64,000 nucleotides of DNA from Virgibacillus_F sp049310925 (GCF_049310925.1 NZ_JBMERP010000008.1:1-64000); one strand, 5' to 3'; shown: positions 9,105 to 18,747, counted from the first letter of the stretch. Made by a program: numbers and translations. Notes: generated from the sequence alone by a model not told the origin.

Positions 9105-9737
9105 TTATTTAATCAACATTCTTTCGATAATACGTGTTGGACATCCAACAGCCTTGCTATAGGATGGTATATGCTCAATTACAGTTGAGCCTGCCCCAAT
9201 TACTGACCAGCTTCCCAGATGCATCCCTGGAATAATCGTTGCCGATGCTCCTATATGTACGCCTTCTCCAGTAGTTACACCACCAGTTAAGGTAGCGTTA
9301 GGTGAAACATGCGTATAATCACCGATTTTATTATCATGTTCTACAATCGCAGCTGTGTTAACGATGCAATGCATGCCAATTTCTGTGTGAGAATTAATAA
9401 CAGCATTTGACATAACCACGGTTCCACAACCAATCTTGGCTGATGCGCTAACTACCGCTGTCGGATGAATGATGGACAAATAATCTTCCGGTACTAAACT
9501 TAAGCTTTTAGCGATATGTTCCCTGATCAGATTTCCTCCAATAGCAATTACTACTTTGGTATCCTTACGTATTAACTTTGGCAAGAAAGCAATTGGAGCA
9601 TGAATGATACCTTGTTGTTGAAATCCACTTTCATACTTGTCATCCAAAATTGCAATTACGTCATGTGATTCCATTGAAAAAATCATTTCCTGAATTACCC
9701 TGCTATGACCGCCATCTCCTAAAATGATGACCTGCAT
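9105..9737 (-). CDS. epsM: EpsM-type sugar O/N-acyltransferase (NeuD family)
   Basis: About 210 residues. The N-terminal PglD-like nucleotide-sugar domain starts MQVIILGDGGHSRVI. It is followed by a left-handed beta-helix of hexapeptide repeats (about residues 90-190, with EHDNKIGDYTHVSPNATL holding the likely catalytic His). The family acetylates the 4-amino group of UDP-4-amino sugars, here the EpsN product. I start at ATG 9737 because AAGGAAG precedes it and it begins 1 bp past the epsL stop; a GTG 8 codons earlier would overlap epsL. Epimerase and transferase genes on either side fit a bacillosamine-type pathway. Confidence 0.92.
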   Translation of the reverse strand: MQVIILGDGGHSRVIQEMIFSMESHDVIAILDDKYESGFQQQGIIHAPIAFLPKLIRKDTKVVIAIGGNLIREHIAKSLSLVPEDYLSIIHPTAVVSASAKIGCGTVVMSNAVINSHTEIGMHCIVNTAAIVEHDNKIGDYTHVSPNATLTGGVTTGEGVHIGASATIIPGMHLGSWSVIGAGSTVIEHIPSYSKAVGCPTRIIERMLIK

Positions 9738-9738
9738 G

Positions 9739-10326
9739 CTACAGAACTTCCTTTGTGCCACTGAACTTTTTCATCGTCACGGAACCCTGGTGATTAATTC
9801 CTTCTCGTTTAAGAACTTTTAAAGCAGTTACACTCAGAATTTTAAAATCAAGTACGTTCGTTTGGTTGTCGACATACCATCTATCTAATCTAAACTTTTC
9901 TTCCCATTCAATTGCATTTCTTCCGTTTATTTGTGCCCACCCTGTAATTCCTGGCCTGACATTATGTCGTTGTTCCTGCTCTTTCGTGTAGAGTGCCAGG
10001 TACTCCATCAGCAACGGGCGTGGTCCCACTAAACTCATGTCAGCCTTTACCACATTAAAGAGTTGAGGAAGCTCATCTAAACTGTATTTTCTGAGGAATT
10101 TCCCAACATTGGTTAACCTCAGTTCATCTGGAATAGTTTCGGGTGAGTTGGCCATTGTTCGAAACTTGTATAGATAAAAAGGCTTTCCATTTAATCCAGG
10201 CCGTCGCTGTTTGAATAGAATAGGGGCTCCTAGCTTAATCCTGATAACTATAGCTACAATCAACATAGGCAGAGAAAATAGCAGGAGTAATGTTAATGCA
10301 ATGGCAACATCCGTTATCCGCTTCAT
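9739..10326 (-). CDS. epsL: Undecaprenyl-phosphate sugar-1-phosphate transferase (EpsL)
   Basis: 195-residue initiating phosphoglycosyltransferase (bacterial sugar transferase family). One membrane segment lies at about residues 7-29. The cytoplasmic catalytic part has KFRTM, the KYSLDELPQLFNV block with the catalytic Asp-Glu pair, VGPRP and RPGITGWAQ. It moves a sugar phosphate from UDP-sugar to undecaprenyl phosphate, the first membrane step of repeat-unit synthesis. The length and single transmembrane segment match the short monotopic class. It sits between galE and epsM, abutting epsM, so it likely loads the acetylated amino sugar made by EpsC, EpsN and EpsM. Confidence 0.93.
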   Translation of the reverse strand: MKRITDVAIALTLLLLFSLPMLIVAIVIRIKLGAPILFKQRRPGLNGKPFYLYKFRTMANSPETIPDELRLTNVGKFLRKYSLDELPQLFNVVKADMSLVGPRPLLMEYLALYTKEQEQRHNVRPGITGWAQINGRNAIEWEEKFRLDRWYVDNQTNVLDFKILSVTALKVLKREGINHQGSVTMKKFSGTKEVL

Positions 10327-10351
10327 TTTGACACCCCCTCTTTAATCTTAT

Positions 10352-11428
10352 TCAGACATTAAAAAAAACCGCTGCGTTAGACTGCACCGGTGTTCTACTT
10401 TCCTTATTAACCTTTTTCACGTAACCTGTCGGGTTATTCTGTTGCCACCGCCAGGAGTCTTGACACATTTCGTCAATCCCTCTTACCGCATGCCAATCAA
10501 GTTGTTCCTTTGCTTTAGTAGGATTCGCATAGCAAGTCGCTGCGTCACCAGGTCTTCGACGTGAAATAGTCGTAGAGATAATTTTTCCAGATGCTTTTTC
10601 AAATGCATCTACCATTTCTGACACACTGTATCCTTTACCAGTACCTAAGTTATAGGCATCAACTCCACCGGATCTTCGCTTAATCTTTTCCAGGGCCTTG
10701 ATGTGGCCAAGTGCCAAGTCTACGATATGGATGTAATCTCTAATTCCAGTTCCATCCTTCGTTTGGTAGTCATTTCCATGGATAGTTAAACGCTCCAATT
10801 TACCAACCGCTACCTGTGAGATATAAGGCATCAGGTTATTTGGAATGCCAGTTGGATCTTCTCCAATTCGACCGCTTGCGTGGGCACCAATTGGATTAAA
10901 GTAACGTAAAATGGCAATATTCCAAGTCTGGTCTGAGTGATGCAAGTCCCTGAGAATCTCTTCAATCATTAGCTTTGTTCTGCCATAAGGATTAACTGCT
11001 CCAAGCTGCGCATCTTCCCTGATGGGAACGTGATCTGTCATGCCGTACACGGTGGCTGAGGAACTGAAGACAAGGTTTTTAACGTGATACTTTTTCATTA
11101 GTTCACAAAGAACGATAGTACCAGTGATGTTATTCTGATAGTACTTTAGTGGCAACTCTACAGATTCTCCAACCGCCTTAAATCCTGCAAAATGGATCAC
11201 TGCCTCGATTTTATTTTCCTCAAATACGGCTTCTAATTTTTCTTTATCAAGTAAGTCCAATTGATAAAGTTTAAAGGATTTACCTGTAATTTCAGTTACA
11301 CGCCTTAATGCCTCTTGACTACTGTTTGAGAAATTATCTACTACTACAATTTCGTACCCTTCGTTTAGAAGCTCAACACAGGTATGACTTCCTATATACC
11401 CAGCTCCACCAGTTACTAGAATTGCCAT
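10352..11428 (-). CDS. galE: UDP-glucose 4-epimerase
   Basis: 358-residue short-chain dehydrogenase-type epimerase. It has the NAD-binding GGAGYIGSHTC at the N-terminus, SSSATVYG and the YGRTK catalytic Tyr-x3-Lys pair. It interconverts UDP-glucose and UDP-galactose (possibly the N-acetyl forms), feeding galactose-type donors to the glycosyltransferases. UDP-glucose would come from galU in the same operon. The C-terminus carries about 20 residues beyond the usual GalE end (after the WRWQQNNPTGY motif), a polar tail of unknown role. The B. subtilis eps operon has no galE here, so this is a local addition. Confidence 0.95.
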   Translation of the reverse strand: MAILVTGGAGYIGSHTCVELLNEGYEIVVVDNFSNSSQEALRRVTEITGKSFKLYQLDLLDKEKLEAVFEENKIEAVIHFAGFKAVGESVELPLKYYQNNITGTIVLCELMKKYHVKNLVFSSSATVYGMTDHVPIREDAQLGAVNPYGRTKLMIEEILRDLHHSDQTWNIAILRYFNPIGAHASGRIGEDPTGIPNNLMPYISQVAVGKLERLTIHGNDYQTKDGTGIRDYIHIVDLALGHIKALEKIKRRSGGVDAYNLGTGKGYSVSEMVDAFEKASGKIISTTISRRRPGDAATCYANPTKAKEQLDWHAVRGIDEMCQDSWRWQQNNPTGYVKKVNKESRTPVQSNAAVFFNV

Positions 11429-11447
11429 TTACTCATCCCTCCCTATC

Positions 11448-12521
11448 TTAAAACAATAAGAAATCACTTTTATATAATATGTTTAAACTGATGACATTTT
11501 CATAAAAATAATAGGCAAAGAAGCATATTAAAATGCCATAATAAATAATCTTTTCATCTTTTTTTGTAAACAGCTTTACGACCCATGAAATTAGTATTAA
11601 CTGATACAATCCAAAATAAATTGAAAACCTGGCAAAGATCCAGTTTTGCGTTGCCAGTAGCATGAAAATAAACCCGAGCAAGGTCATATTTACTATATAA
11701 TCACTATTGGGGAGAATTTCCCTTAATCTATTTCTTCCCAAGTAAGCAATTGCTAAAGGCACTGCATCGACAGCCACCCGAAGAATGTTTGCTCCACCTT
11801 CTGCAAAATTTTCATAGTGACCATATTGCGTTCCTTCTATCGCAGAAAACAGTAAGGAAGAAAACTGTTCAAATCCGATTACTATTGCGACAGCAAAGAT
11901 AATCAATGCAATAGTGGCTTTTGACCAGGCTTTGAATCTCACAAGGAAATAAATAGGAAGTAAGATAAGTGCTGTTTGGTGAAACAACGACGCTATCAAA
12001 ATAATGATTGCATACCTTATAAAGTTTCCTTCTATTAAGAACTTAATTGCTGCAAAAGCAATCGCTGCTGCCAACACCTGTCTTATTCCATTCATGGATA
12101 CTAGAAATAATCCACCAGTAATATATACATATAAACTAAGCTCAATCATCCGTGAGTAATGGTATAAAACGAGTAGAATAATAGCATTTGTGAGCAGTGC
12201 AGTTGCAAAAATCATTACCTGTGGATCATAGGATACATATCTCTGGAGAAACATCTGAAGCATCCCAAAGCCAATATCCTTCTGAGAGAAGATCAGTTCC
12301 CAGGAAAAGTTACTTACTTCGTATGCATGCTTATAATAATAAGTATCCCCAATATTTGAGCGAAGACCTGACACTGCAACCAACGATGCTAATGCACCAA
12401 AAAATAACAGCTTATTAGGTTTTATATGAACAGATCCAGTTGAATAAACAGGAACAGCGAAGTACCTTGCAAAATAGGAGCAAATTAGCACCAATGCAAG
12501 ATTATAATAAAGAATAGTCAT
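11448..12521 (-). CDS. epsG: EpsG-family polysaccharide polymerase
   Basis: 357-residue polytopic membrane protein with about ten hydrophobic segments and the EpsG-family motif RSNIGDTYYYKHAY at about residues 55-70. EpsG/Wzy-type proteins are thought to polymerise lipid-linked repeat units outside the membrane. Size and hydrophobicity match B. subtilis EpsG (about 367 aa). It lies between galE and a GT2 gene in the operon. No Wzx/EpsK flippase is seen in the window; one would be expected past the left edge. Confidence 0.88.
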   Translation of the reverse strand: MTILYYNLALVLICSYFARYFAVPVYSTGSVHIKPNKLLFFGALASLVAVSGLRSNIGDTYYYKHAYEVSNFSWELIFSQKDIGFGMLQMFLQRYVSYDPQVMIFATALLTNAIILLVLYHYSRMIELSLYVYITGGLFLVSMNGIRQVLAAAIAFAAIKFLIEGNFIRYAIIILIASLFHQTALILLPIYFLVRFKAWSKATIALIIFAVAIVIGFEQFSSLLFSAIEGTQYGHYENFAEGGANILRVAVDAVPLAIAYLGRNRLREILPNSDYIVNMTLLGFIFMLLATQNWIFARFSIYFGLYQLILISWVVKLFTKKDEKIIYYGILICFFAYYFYENVISLNILYKSDFLLF

Positions 12522-12559
12522 AGGATTTGTTTCCTTTCACAACAAACAAAGACTATCTA

Positions 12560-13453
12560 TCAAGCAATCTTTGTTTTTGTTTTAACATATATAAATAATG
12601 CTGCGCCTAACGGAAGAGCTAGTATGGTGTATGCTTTACTGGGTGTTTCTTTTATAAATGACCAATTATTGCTCATGAAACTACTGGAGACATAATGAAT
12701 TGCTTGCCTGAACTTAAACGAATTGCTCACAAAAGGTAATTTCATCAGTTCTTTCCGGTAAAAAGCAAACCCCCTAGGATTTTTTCGGTATTGTCTCAAC
12801 ATGTTATTAGTAGAACCATCAGGTAAATAATCAACACAGCACAAAACCTCATTCATCAGCAACAATTCATAGTCCCTATCAAGCATGTAATACTTATATG
12901 CAAGCCCTACATATTTTTCATCTGTGAAGATAGGGTAGGGATATTTTTTTGTTAACTCTGTACGGTAAACAAGCTTTTTGTCCCCAGTTACACCATGCTT
13001 ATTATAAAGATTGAACAGCGTGGAAGATTTCAGGTCAGGCAATTGTGTTCCAATTATTTCGTTGTCGGTGAATGCATCAAGTCCAAGTATCCCGCTCACG
13101 TTTTCGTTTTCGTTTTCGTTTCCGTTTTCTGTCCAGAATGCTGTGATTTTCTCAACAGCATCATCCGTAACATAGTCATCAGAATCAATACACATATTAA
13201 GCTCTGTTTCAATTAAATTATAAGCCGTATTATGCGCACCATGCATTCCCTGATTTTCTTGCCATCTATAAACTACTTCAACAATTCCTTCTTCCTTCCA
13301 ACTATCAACCAGCTCTTTCGTATCATCTGTAGAACCGTCATCAATGATCAACCAGATAAAGTCCTGGCTTGTTTGCCGTTTAAGACTTTCATAAAGATTA
13401 GGCAGACAATAAGCGCGATTAAATGTAGGTGTGAATATTGTCAGCTGTTTCAT
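12560..13453 (-). CDS. Family 2 glycosyltransferase with in-frame repeat
   Basis: 297-residue GT2 enzyme with TIFTPTFNRAYCL at the N-terminus, IDDGSTDDTKE for nucleotide binding, and CIDSDDYV for metal binding. The C-terminus ends in a hydrophobic anchor (LPLGAALFIYV). Just after the catalytic Asp-rich motif lies a run of alternating Asn-Glu coded by a hexanucleotide repeat at about 13098-13128. This is likely a variable surface loop, since it keeps the frame. Its start overlaps the stop of the upstream GT4 by 4 bp. It likely adds one sugar of the repeat unit. Confidence 0.9.
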   Translation of the reverse strand: MKQLTIFTPTFNRAYCLPNLYESLKRQTSQDFIWLIIDDGSTDDTKELVDSWKEEGIVEVVYRWQENQGMHGAHNTAYNLIETELNMCIDSDDYVTDDAVEKITAFWTENGNENENENVSGILGLDAFTDNEIIGTQLPDLKSSTLFNLYNKHGVTGDKKLVYRTELTKKYPYPIFTDEKYVGLAYKYYMLDRDYELLLMNEVLCCVDYLPDGSTNNMLRQYRKNPRGFAFYRKELMKLPFVSNSFKFRQAIHYVSSSFMSNNWSFIKETPSKAYTILALPLGAALFIYVKTKTKIA

Positions 13454-14568
13454 ATTACTTCGCTCCCTAATGCTAAATAAGAAGTTTCCGTTAAGGCTGC
13501 TGTTTTTCTTATATCATATCCTTTTTGCGACAGGGCATTTCTTGTAATTTTTCTGGATTTTAAGTTTTGTGCCCGCTCTACAATTGCATTAACCCAAGTG
13601 GATAGATTAGTTAATGGAAGAGATTGAACTAAACCAATTTCCATATCGACTTCTCTTGTTACCTTGTCAGAAATCATACACGGTAACCCTGCCCCTTGAG
13701 CTTCAATTAGCGTTACTGGTAGCCCTTCATGCAAAGATGGAAAGACGACAATGTCAAAGGCCTGTAGTAGTATGTTTATATCTTCTCTTATACCAAGAAT
13801 TTTCACATCGGAATCAATCTTCAATTTCTTTGCTTTTTCACTGATTTCGGCTTTTAATGGACCATCACCAGCTAGTATTAATACAGCATTTGGTAAATTT
13901 TTTCTTACTTCAGCAAAAACATCCAACAAAAATTGATGGTTTTTTTGAGTAGCAAACCTCCCGACATGCCCAATAACAAACGATTCAGGATCTAATTTTA
14001 ATTCTTTCCTAATCGATTCTCGTACAGATTGCTTATACTGAAAACCATCTGGTTCAATCCCATTTTTAAGAACCACTGTATTCTTTGACTTGTTTCCATA
14101 TAACCATTCTGCGGCTGAACGTGAACAAGCATATAGCTGTGTTGCATTTGGAAGAATATGTCTTCCTGCATACCATTTATAGATTTTTGATATCCTTGTG
14201 CCTTCACTACTCGTATTATGACTATGTGCTATACGTATCGGAACATTTGCTTTTTTAGCCGCTCTTAGTACGAGGCCACTCATCTTATCCATATGGGAAT
14301 GGATAATTTTGTATCCACTGTTTGCCTCTAAAAATCTATCCAGTTCTCGCAGATAACCGAAATGACCTACCTCGGTGAGATATGGAATCCGGTGAACTAT
14401 TCCTCCCATCTCCCTAATTTCGGTATCAAAGACACCTTCTTTGCAAGTTAAAAAGTCAAATTGGACCTTTTTGCGATCCATATTTCGATAAAGATTCATA
14501 ATTAGTGTTTCTGCCCCACCACGATTCATGTTGACAACGACATGTAAAATCTTTAATGGATCGCCCAT
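13450..14568 (-). CDS. epsF: EpsF-type family 4 glycosyltransferase
   Basis: 372-residue GT-B enzyme. The N-terminus ILHVVVNMNRGGAETLIMN, the IIHSHMDKMSG and RIAHSHNTS blocks, and the EX7E site SLHEGLPVTLIEA all follow the EpsF family. It follows the EpsD-type enzyme with a 16-bp overlap and precedes a GT2 enzyme, the same local order (D, F, then G) seen in eps operons. It transfers a sugar to the lipid-linked intermediate at the cytoplasmic face. The symbol is by position and similarity; a paralog lies at 6365-7519. Confidence 0.9.
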   Translation of the reverse strand: MGDPLKILHVVVNMNRGGAETLIMNLYRNMDRKKVQFDFLTCKEGVFDTEIREMGGIVHRIPYLTEVGHFGYLRELDRFLEANSGYKIIHSHMDKMSGLVLRAAKKANVPIRIAHSHNTSSEGTRISKIYKWYAGRHILPNATQLYACSRSAAEWLYGNKSKNTVVLKNGIEPDGFQYKQSVRESIRKELKLDPESFVIGHVGRFATQKNHQFLLDVFAEVRKNLPNAVLILAGDGPLKAEISEKAKKLKIDSDVKILGIREDINILLQAFDIVVFPSLHEGLPVTLIEAQGAGLPCMISDKVTREVDMEIGLVQSLPLTNLSTWVNAIVERAQNLKSRKITRNALSQKGYDIRKTAALTETSYLALGSEVI

Positions 14569-15707
14569 TCCAGTTCATTCCTTTCCTTCATGTAGGTTGT
14601 ATAAATTAAGCTTTTTTTAGCCAATACTTTTGTTGTGCTGTATGTCGTTAATACTAAATTTCTCCCGTTTCGACCAAAGATATCTATCATTTCTTTATTA
14701 GCAGCTAGTTCAATAACCTTTTCTGTGAAAGTTGCGACATTATTATCTGTGATCAACCAGCCGTTGTGGTCATTAAGAACAAGTTCCCTATGCCCTCGAT
14801 TATCTGTTGCAACTACTGGCAACCCACAAGCCATGGCTTCTAGAACATTTACTGGCAACCCTTCTCTAAAGCTTGATGCAACTGCGATATCACACATCGG
14901 CGCAATTTGATTGATATCCTTTCTGAAGCCCAGGAAATTCACCTTTTCACTGATCCCAAGCTCTTCTGCAAGTTCTCTGCTCTTTTCAAGTAATGGACCC
15001 TCACCAGCAAAAATCAGCTTGGCTGTCGGTAGTTCATCCTCAAGCAATGCCAGCACCTGAAGCAGAAATTGCTGGTTTTTATTCCTGTTAAATTCTGCTG
15101 TATAAAATAATAAAAAGTCATCAGCCTGATAGCCAAATGACTTTCTTATTTCTAACTTTTTATTTTCAGTTACTGGTTTAAACAGGTCCGTATCCACTCC
15201 TACGCCATGTACCTGTTTTATAATTCCTGCCTTGAAATTATGTTTTAACGCTAAATTATAATCTTCTACATTGATCGTTATTAAACAATCGGTATGACGG
15301 GATAAATATTTTTCGATTGGATAGTATAACAGCCAATTCAATAGTGGTGCACCCTTGCAAAAGTGAAAGCCATGTGCCGTATAAATAATTTTTGTACCAA
15401 GCTTTCTGTTCTTTCGTGCAGCTAAACGGGCAATTAAACCTCCTATTGGTGTATGACAATGGATGATTCCGTAATTATTATCTTCAATGAGTGCTTTTAC
15501 TTGTTTATACGCCGCTGCGTTTGAACTGCTGTATGGCGATCGTTGAAACGGAATGGTGTATTTTTGGTCTGTGTAAGGTAATTCAATCTCTCCTGCTGCA
15601 GCAACATGAACTTCCCATCCCTGCTCCTTAAACCACTTCATATATGGTAAATGGAAAGCCTTAAAATGGTAATCAACCGTTGCACAAAACAGGACCTTGT
15701 TAGCCAT
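14553..15707 (-). CDS. epsD: EpsD-type family 4 glycosyltransferase
   Basis: 384-residue GT-B enzyme opening KVLFCATVDYHFKAFHLPY with EVHVAA, characteristic of EpsD/WbpX-like transferases. It has IHCHTPIGGLIAR, TAHGFHFCKG and the EX7E site SFREGLPVNVLEA. EpsD is thought to add the second sugar after the initiating transferase. AGGTG lies before ATG 15707, and the start overlaps the end of galU by 8 bp, implying translational coupling. Family call is firm; sugar specificity is inferred only. Confidence 0.9.
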   Translation of the reverse strand: MANKVLFCATVDYHFKAFHLPYMKWFKEQGWEVHVAAAGEIELPYTDQKYTIPFQRSPYSSSNAAAYKQVKALIEDNNYGIIHCHTPIGGLIARLAARKNRKLGTKIIYTAHGFHFCKGAPLLNWLLYYPIEKYLSRHTDCLITINVEDYNLALKHNFKAGIIKQVHGVGVDTDLFKPVTENKKLEIRKSFGYQADDFLLFYTAEFNRNKNQQFLLQVLALLEDELPTAKLIFAGEGPLLEKSRELAEELGISEKVNFLGFRKDINQIAPMCDIAVASSFREGLPVNVLEAMACGLPVVATDNRGHRELVLNDHNGWLITDNNVATFTEKVIELAANKEMIDIFGRNGRNLVLTTYSTTKVLAKKSLIYTTYMKERNELEWAIH

Positions 15708-16599
15708 TCAGTTCACCTGTCTGACTTGCTGATTCTCTTTCTACTACAGAAGACAGATAGTCCAAAAGCTCTTTTTTCAAGTTACCTCTTTGCAAAGCAA
15801 ATTCAATTGTGGTTTGAATATATCCGAGCTTATCTCCGACATCAAAACGCGTTCCTTCAAAGTCATAGGCGTAAACCGCTTCATGTTTATTTAGTTCTGC
15901 AATAGCATCTGTCAGTTGAATCTCATCACCAGCACCAGGTTTTTGGTTTTGCAAAATGTTAAAGATGCTTGGGCTTAAAATATAGCGACCTAAGATGGCC
16001 AAATTAGAGGGAGCATCCTCCTGCCTTGGCTTTTCTACGAGATTACTAACATTATATAAACGATTGTCTATCATACTTCCATCAACGATTCCGTATCTGG
16101 ATACCTCTTTTTCTTTCACTTTTTGCACACCTATTATAGAAGATTGATACCGGTCATATTGATTGATCATTTGCTTTAGACATGGTGTTTCTGATTGTAC
16201 GATGTCATCCCCTAGCAAAACCGCAAATGGTTCATCTCCAATAAATTTCCGTGCGCACCAGATTGCATGACCAAGGCCCATCGGTTCCTTTTGGCGGATA
16301 TAGTGAATATCCACAAGTTTAGATGACTTTTGAACTTCCCTGAGCAGATCAAATTTACCTTTTTCAAACAGGTTTTGTTCTAACTCAAATGAATGATCAA
16401 AGTGGTCTTCTATTGCTCTCTTGCCTTTTCCTGTAACAATTATAATATCTTCTATTCCCGATTCGATTGCCTCTTCCACTATGTATTGAATAGTTGGTTT
16501 ATCAACAATTGGAAGCATTTCTTTCGGCATTGCTTTCGTTGCTGGAAGAAACCTGGTACCTAATCCAGCAGCTGGAATTATAGCTTTTTTTACTTTCAT
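15700..16599 (-). CDS. galU: UTP-glucose-1-phosphate uridylyltransferase
   Basis: 299-residue nucleotidyltransferase with the GxGTRFLPxTKAMPKEMLP signature near the N-terminus and the Lys-bearing VEKP segment near residue 190. It makes UDP-glucose from UTP and glucose-1-phosphate in the cytoplasm, supplying GalE and the operon's transferases. Length matches GtaB/GalU (about 290-300). It lies 16 bp downstream of epsC and overlaps the next gene. B. subtilis gtaB is not in the eps operon, so precursor supply is built into this cluster. Confidence 0.96.
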   Translation of the reverse strand: MKVKKAIIPAAGLGTRFLPATKAMPKEMLPIVDKPTIQYIVEEAIESGIEDIIIVTGKGKRAIEDHFDHSFELEQNLFEKGKFDLLREVQKSSKLVDIHYIRQKEPMGLGHAIWCARKFIGDEPFAVLLGDDIVQSETPCLKQMINQYDRYQSSIIGVQKVKEKEVSRYGIVDGSMIDNRLYNVSNLVEKPRQEDAPSNLAILGRYILSPSIFNILQNQKPGAGDEIQLTDAIAELNKHEAVYAYDFEGTRFDVGDKLGYIQTTIEFALQRGNLKKELLDYLSSVVERESASQTGELNG

Positions 16600-16615
16600 T
16601 TAACGCACACTCCTT

Positions 16616-18448
16616 CTAAATGGATACTGACATAATGGATTCGTCTTTAATGCCTACAGGTTGGTTAGCTAACCCAACAAGTTTTCTTCGTAAGGTTTCT
16701 TTGTCATACCTTTCATAGTCAGCTATAATTTCTTCAATTTCAGTTAAAAGTAGTCCAGTGGTTTTACCAACGTAAATTTTCGGATATACTTGGTTATTTT
16801 GTATTTCTTCCTGTTTGAGTAATTCCTCGTAGAGCTTTTCTCCAGGTCGGATTCCGGTATATTCTAAACCAATCTCCTCCACCGTGTTCCCTGACAATTT
16901 GATTAGGTTTTTTGCAAGATCGACAATTTTAACTTGTTCCCCCATATCCAAGACAAATACCTCTCCACCCTTAGCTAATGCACCAGCTTGAATGACTAAT
17001 CGGGATGCCTCTGGAATCGTCATGAAAAAGCGAACCATGTCAGGATGAGTGATGGTCACTGGCCCTCCTTTTTCAATCTGTTTGGTAAATAGCGGAATAA
17101 CACTTCCTCGACTGCCAAGCACATTGCCAAATCGGACTGCAACGAACTTTGTGTGATTCTTCTCGTTCATTCCCTGAACAATCATTTCGGCTAGCCTTTT
17201 AGATGCCCCCATTACACTAGTAGGATTAACAGCTTTGTCAGTTGAGACCATTACAAACGTTTTGACATCACTCTGATTAGCAGCTTTAGCAACATTCATC
17301 GTCCCAATAATATTATTTTTTACTGCTGCTTCCGGGTTTCTCTCCATTAATGGAACATGCTTATGTGCCGCTGCATGGTAAACGACATCCGGATTGTGTT
17401 CCCTCATAATTGCCTTCATTTTTTCCCCATCCTGGATATCTGCAATTTCAGTAATAAACTGGATCTGACTTTGTGCAAACATTTCCTTTAACTCCATTTC
17501 AATGGAATAAATACTGTTTTCACCATGCCCCAGTAGTATTAATTGCTTTGGATGAAACCGTGAAATCTGGCGAGATACTTCAGATCCAATCGATCCACCT
17601 GCCCCAGTAACTAATACAATGTTATTCGTGATATCTCCAGATATGCTTTGTATATCTATATCAATAGGATCCCTGCCTAATAAATCTGCAACCTGAACAT
17701 CTCTAAATTGACTGATTGAAACTTTTCCGGTAACTAAATCCTCTAACAGTGGTAAAATTTTAGTTTTAATATTGGTTTTTGCACATTCCTGAAAAATGAC
17801 GTTTAATTCCTTTTTACTTAATGAAGGGATGGAAATGATGATGCTTTCAATTTCGTAAGCTTTTGCTAATTCTTCTATTTTGTTAACTCCACCAATAACT
17901 GGAATACCTAATATATCCAACTGGTGTTTGTTTCGGTTGTCATCAATAAATGCTACAGGTACTAAATGACTGTCATTATCTTTTAAAAGCTGCCTTGCTA
18001 CCATCGTCCCTGCTGAACCTGCACCAACGATCAGTGTCCTGATCTTGTTTTCCGACTTAGCAATAAATGTGTCACGATACATTCTCCAGACAAAGCGAGA
18101 GCCACCAATTAACAACAGATGCAGCGTCCATGTAACGGCAAGCATCCTGAAATACGTTTCCTGTATTAATAACTGTTGTACGAATACTGCCAAAAGGATA
18201 GAGTACGATACCACCTTAAAGATAACTAATAATTCTCCAATGCTTGCATATTCCCATGCCTTCTTATAAAGCTTTAACTTAATAGAAAATAGATGATGGC
18301 TTAGTAAAATGGTAAGTGAGCTAATAAGGATTGGATAAGTTATTACCTGAATACTCGCGTTAACCAGAAAGCCACTTATAAAAATAGCTGTTAATACGAT
18401 TACCGAATCAAGTATGATAAATAAGGACAACCTCTGTCGGTACGTCAC
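16616..18448 (-). CDS. epsC: EpsC: membrane UDP-sugar 4,6-dehydratase
   Basis: 610 residues in the long FlaA1/CapD/PglF layout. Four N-terminal membrane segments (about 8-110) are followed by a first Rossmann domain (GAGSAGTMVARQ) and a second short-chain dehydrogenase domain (VTGAGGSIGSEVSRQ near residue 282, and the STDKAVNPTSVMGASKR active-site block with Met-x3-Lys in place of Tyr-x3-Lys). The family removes water from UDP-GlcNAc to give the 4-keto-6-deoxy sugar used by EpsN. The start is GTG 18448 with GGGAGGG 9 nt upstream. It follows the putative EAR element, matching the B. subtilis arrangement. Confidence 0.95.
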   Translation of the reverse strand: MTYRQRLSLFIILDSVIVLTAIFISGFLVNASIQVITYPILISSLTILLSHHLFSIKLKLYKKAWEYASIGELLVIFKVVSYSILLAVFVQQLLIQETYFRMLAVTWTLHLLLIGGSRFVWRMYRDTFIAKSENKIRTLIVGAGSAGTMVARQLLKDNDSHLVPVAFIDDNRNKHQLDILGIPVIGGVNKIEELAKAYEIESIIISIPSLSKKELNVIFQECAKTNIKTKILPLLEDLVTGKVSISQFRDVQVADLLGRDPIDIDIQSISGDITNNIVLVTGAGGSIGSEVSRQISRFHPKQLILLGHGENSIYSIEMELKEMFAQSQIQFITEIADIQDGEKMKAIMREHNPDVVYHAAAHKHVPLMERNPEAAVKNNIIGTMNVAKAANQSDVKTFVMVSTDKAVNPTSVMGASKRLAEMIVQGMNEKNHTKFVAVRFGNVLGSRGSVIPLFTKQIEKGGPVTITHPDMVRFFMTIPEASRLVIQAGALAKGGEVFVLDMGEQVKIVDLAKNLIKLSGNTVEEIGLEYTGIRPGEKLYEELLKQEEIQNNQVYPKIYVGKTTGLLLTEIEEIIADYERYDKETLRRKLVGLANQPVGIKDESIMSVSI

Positions 18449-18569
18449 GAAAATGATCCCTCCCTCATTAGTTGAAAAACGCTTATGTATAAAGTCTTTA
18501 TTAAAAACCTCATACGTAAAAATTTTTAAACATGTATTTACATATCAAAACTACAGCGCCTTGGTAAAC

Positions 18570-18725
18570 ACTGCAGCCTGATAATTTTTATGTATAAGCT
18601 ATGGGCATCTAACCCAACCTCACGCCACACTACCGACAACAAATGCGTCTAAGGTTTCTTCATTTTGAAACCCACAGCATGACCGAGTGCCTTCATTGAT
18701 AATGGTAAGTAGGCTTCACCAACAC
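18570..18725 (-). promoter_or_regulatory. Putative EAR (eps-associated RNA) antitermination element
   Basis: The 338-bp gap between epsB and epsC carries a GC-richer, structured stretch. On the minus strand it includes GGTGAAGCCTACTTACC (about 18704-18720) and a perfect 6-bp hairpin GGTTTC/GAAACC near 18651-18674. In Bacillales the EAR element (epsC RNA family) lies exactly here and allows RNA polymerase to pass terminators in long eps operons. Identity rests on position and apparent structure, since I could not align it to the family model. Exact ends are approximate. Confidence 0.7.
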
Positions 18726-18747
18726 TTATTTATTAATAAACACAAAT

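Noticed and set aside
15256..15459. 67-codon minus-strand frame inside the EpsD-type gene
   Set aside because: It is an alternative frame of a well-supported glycosyltransferase.
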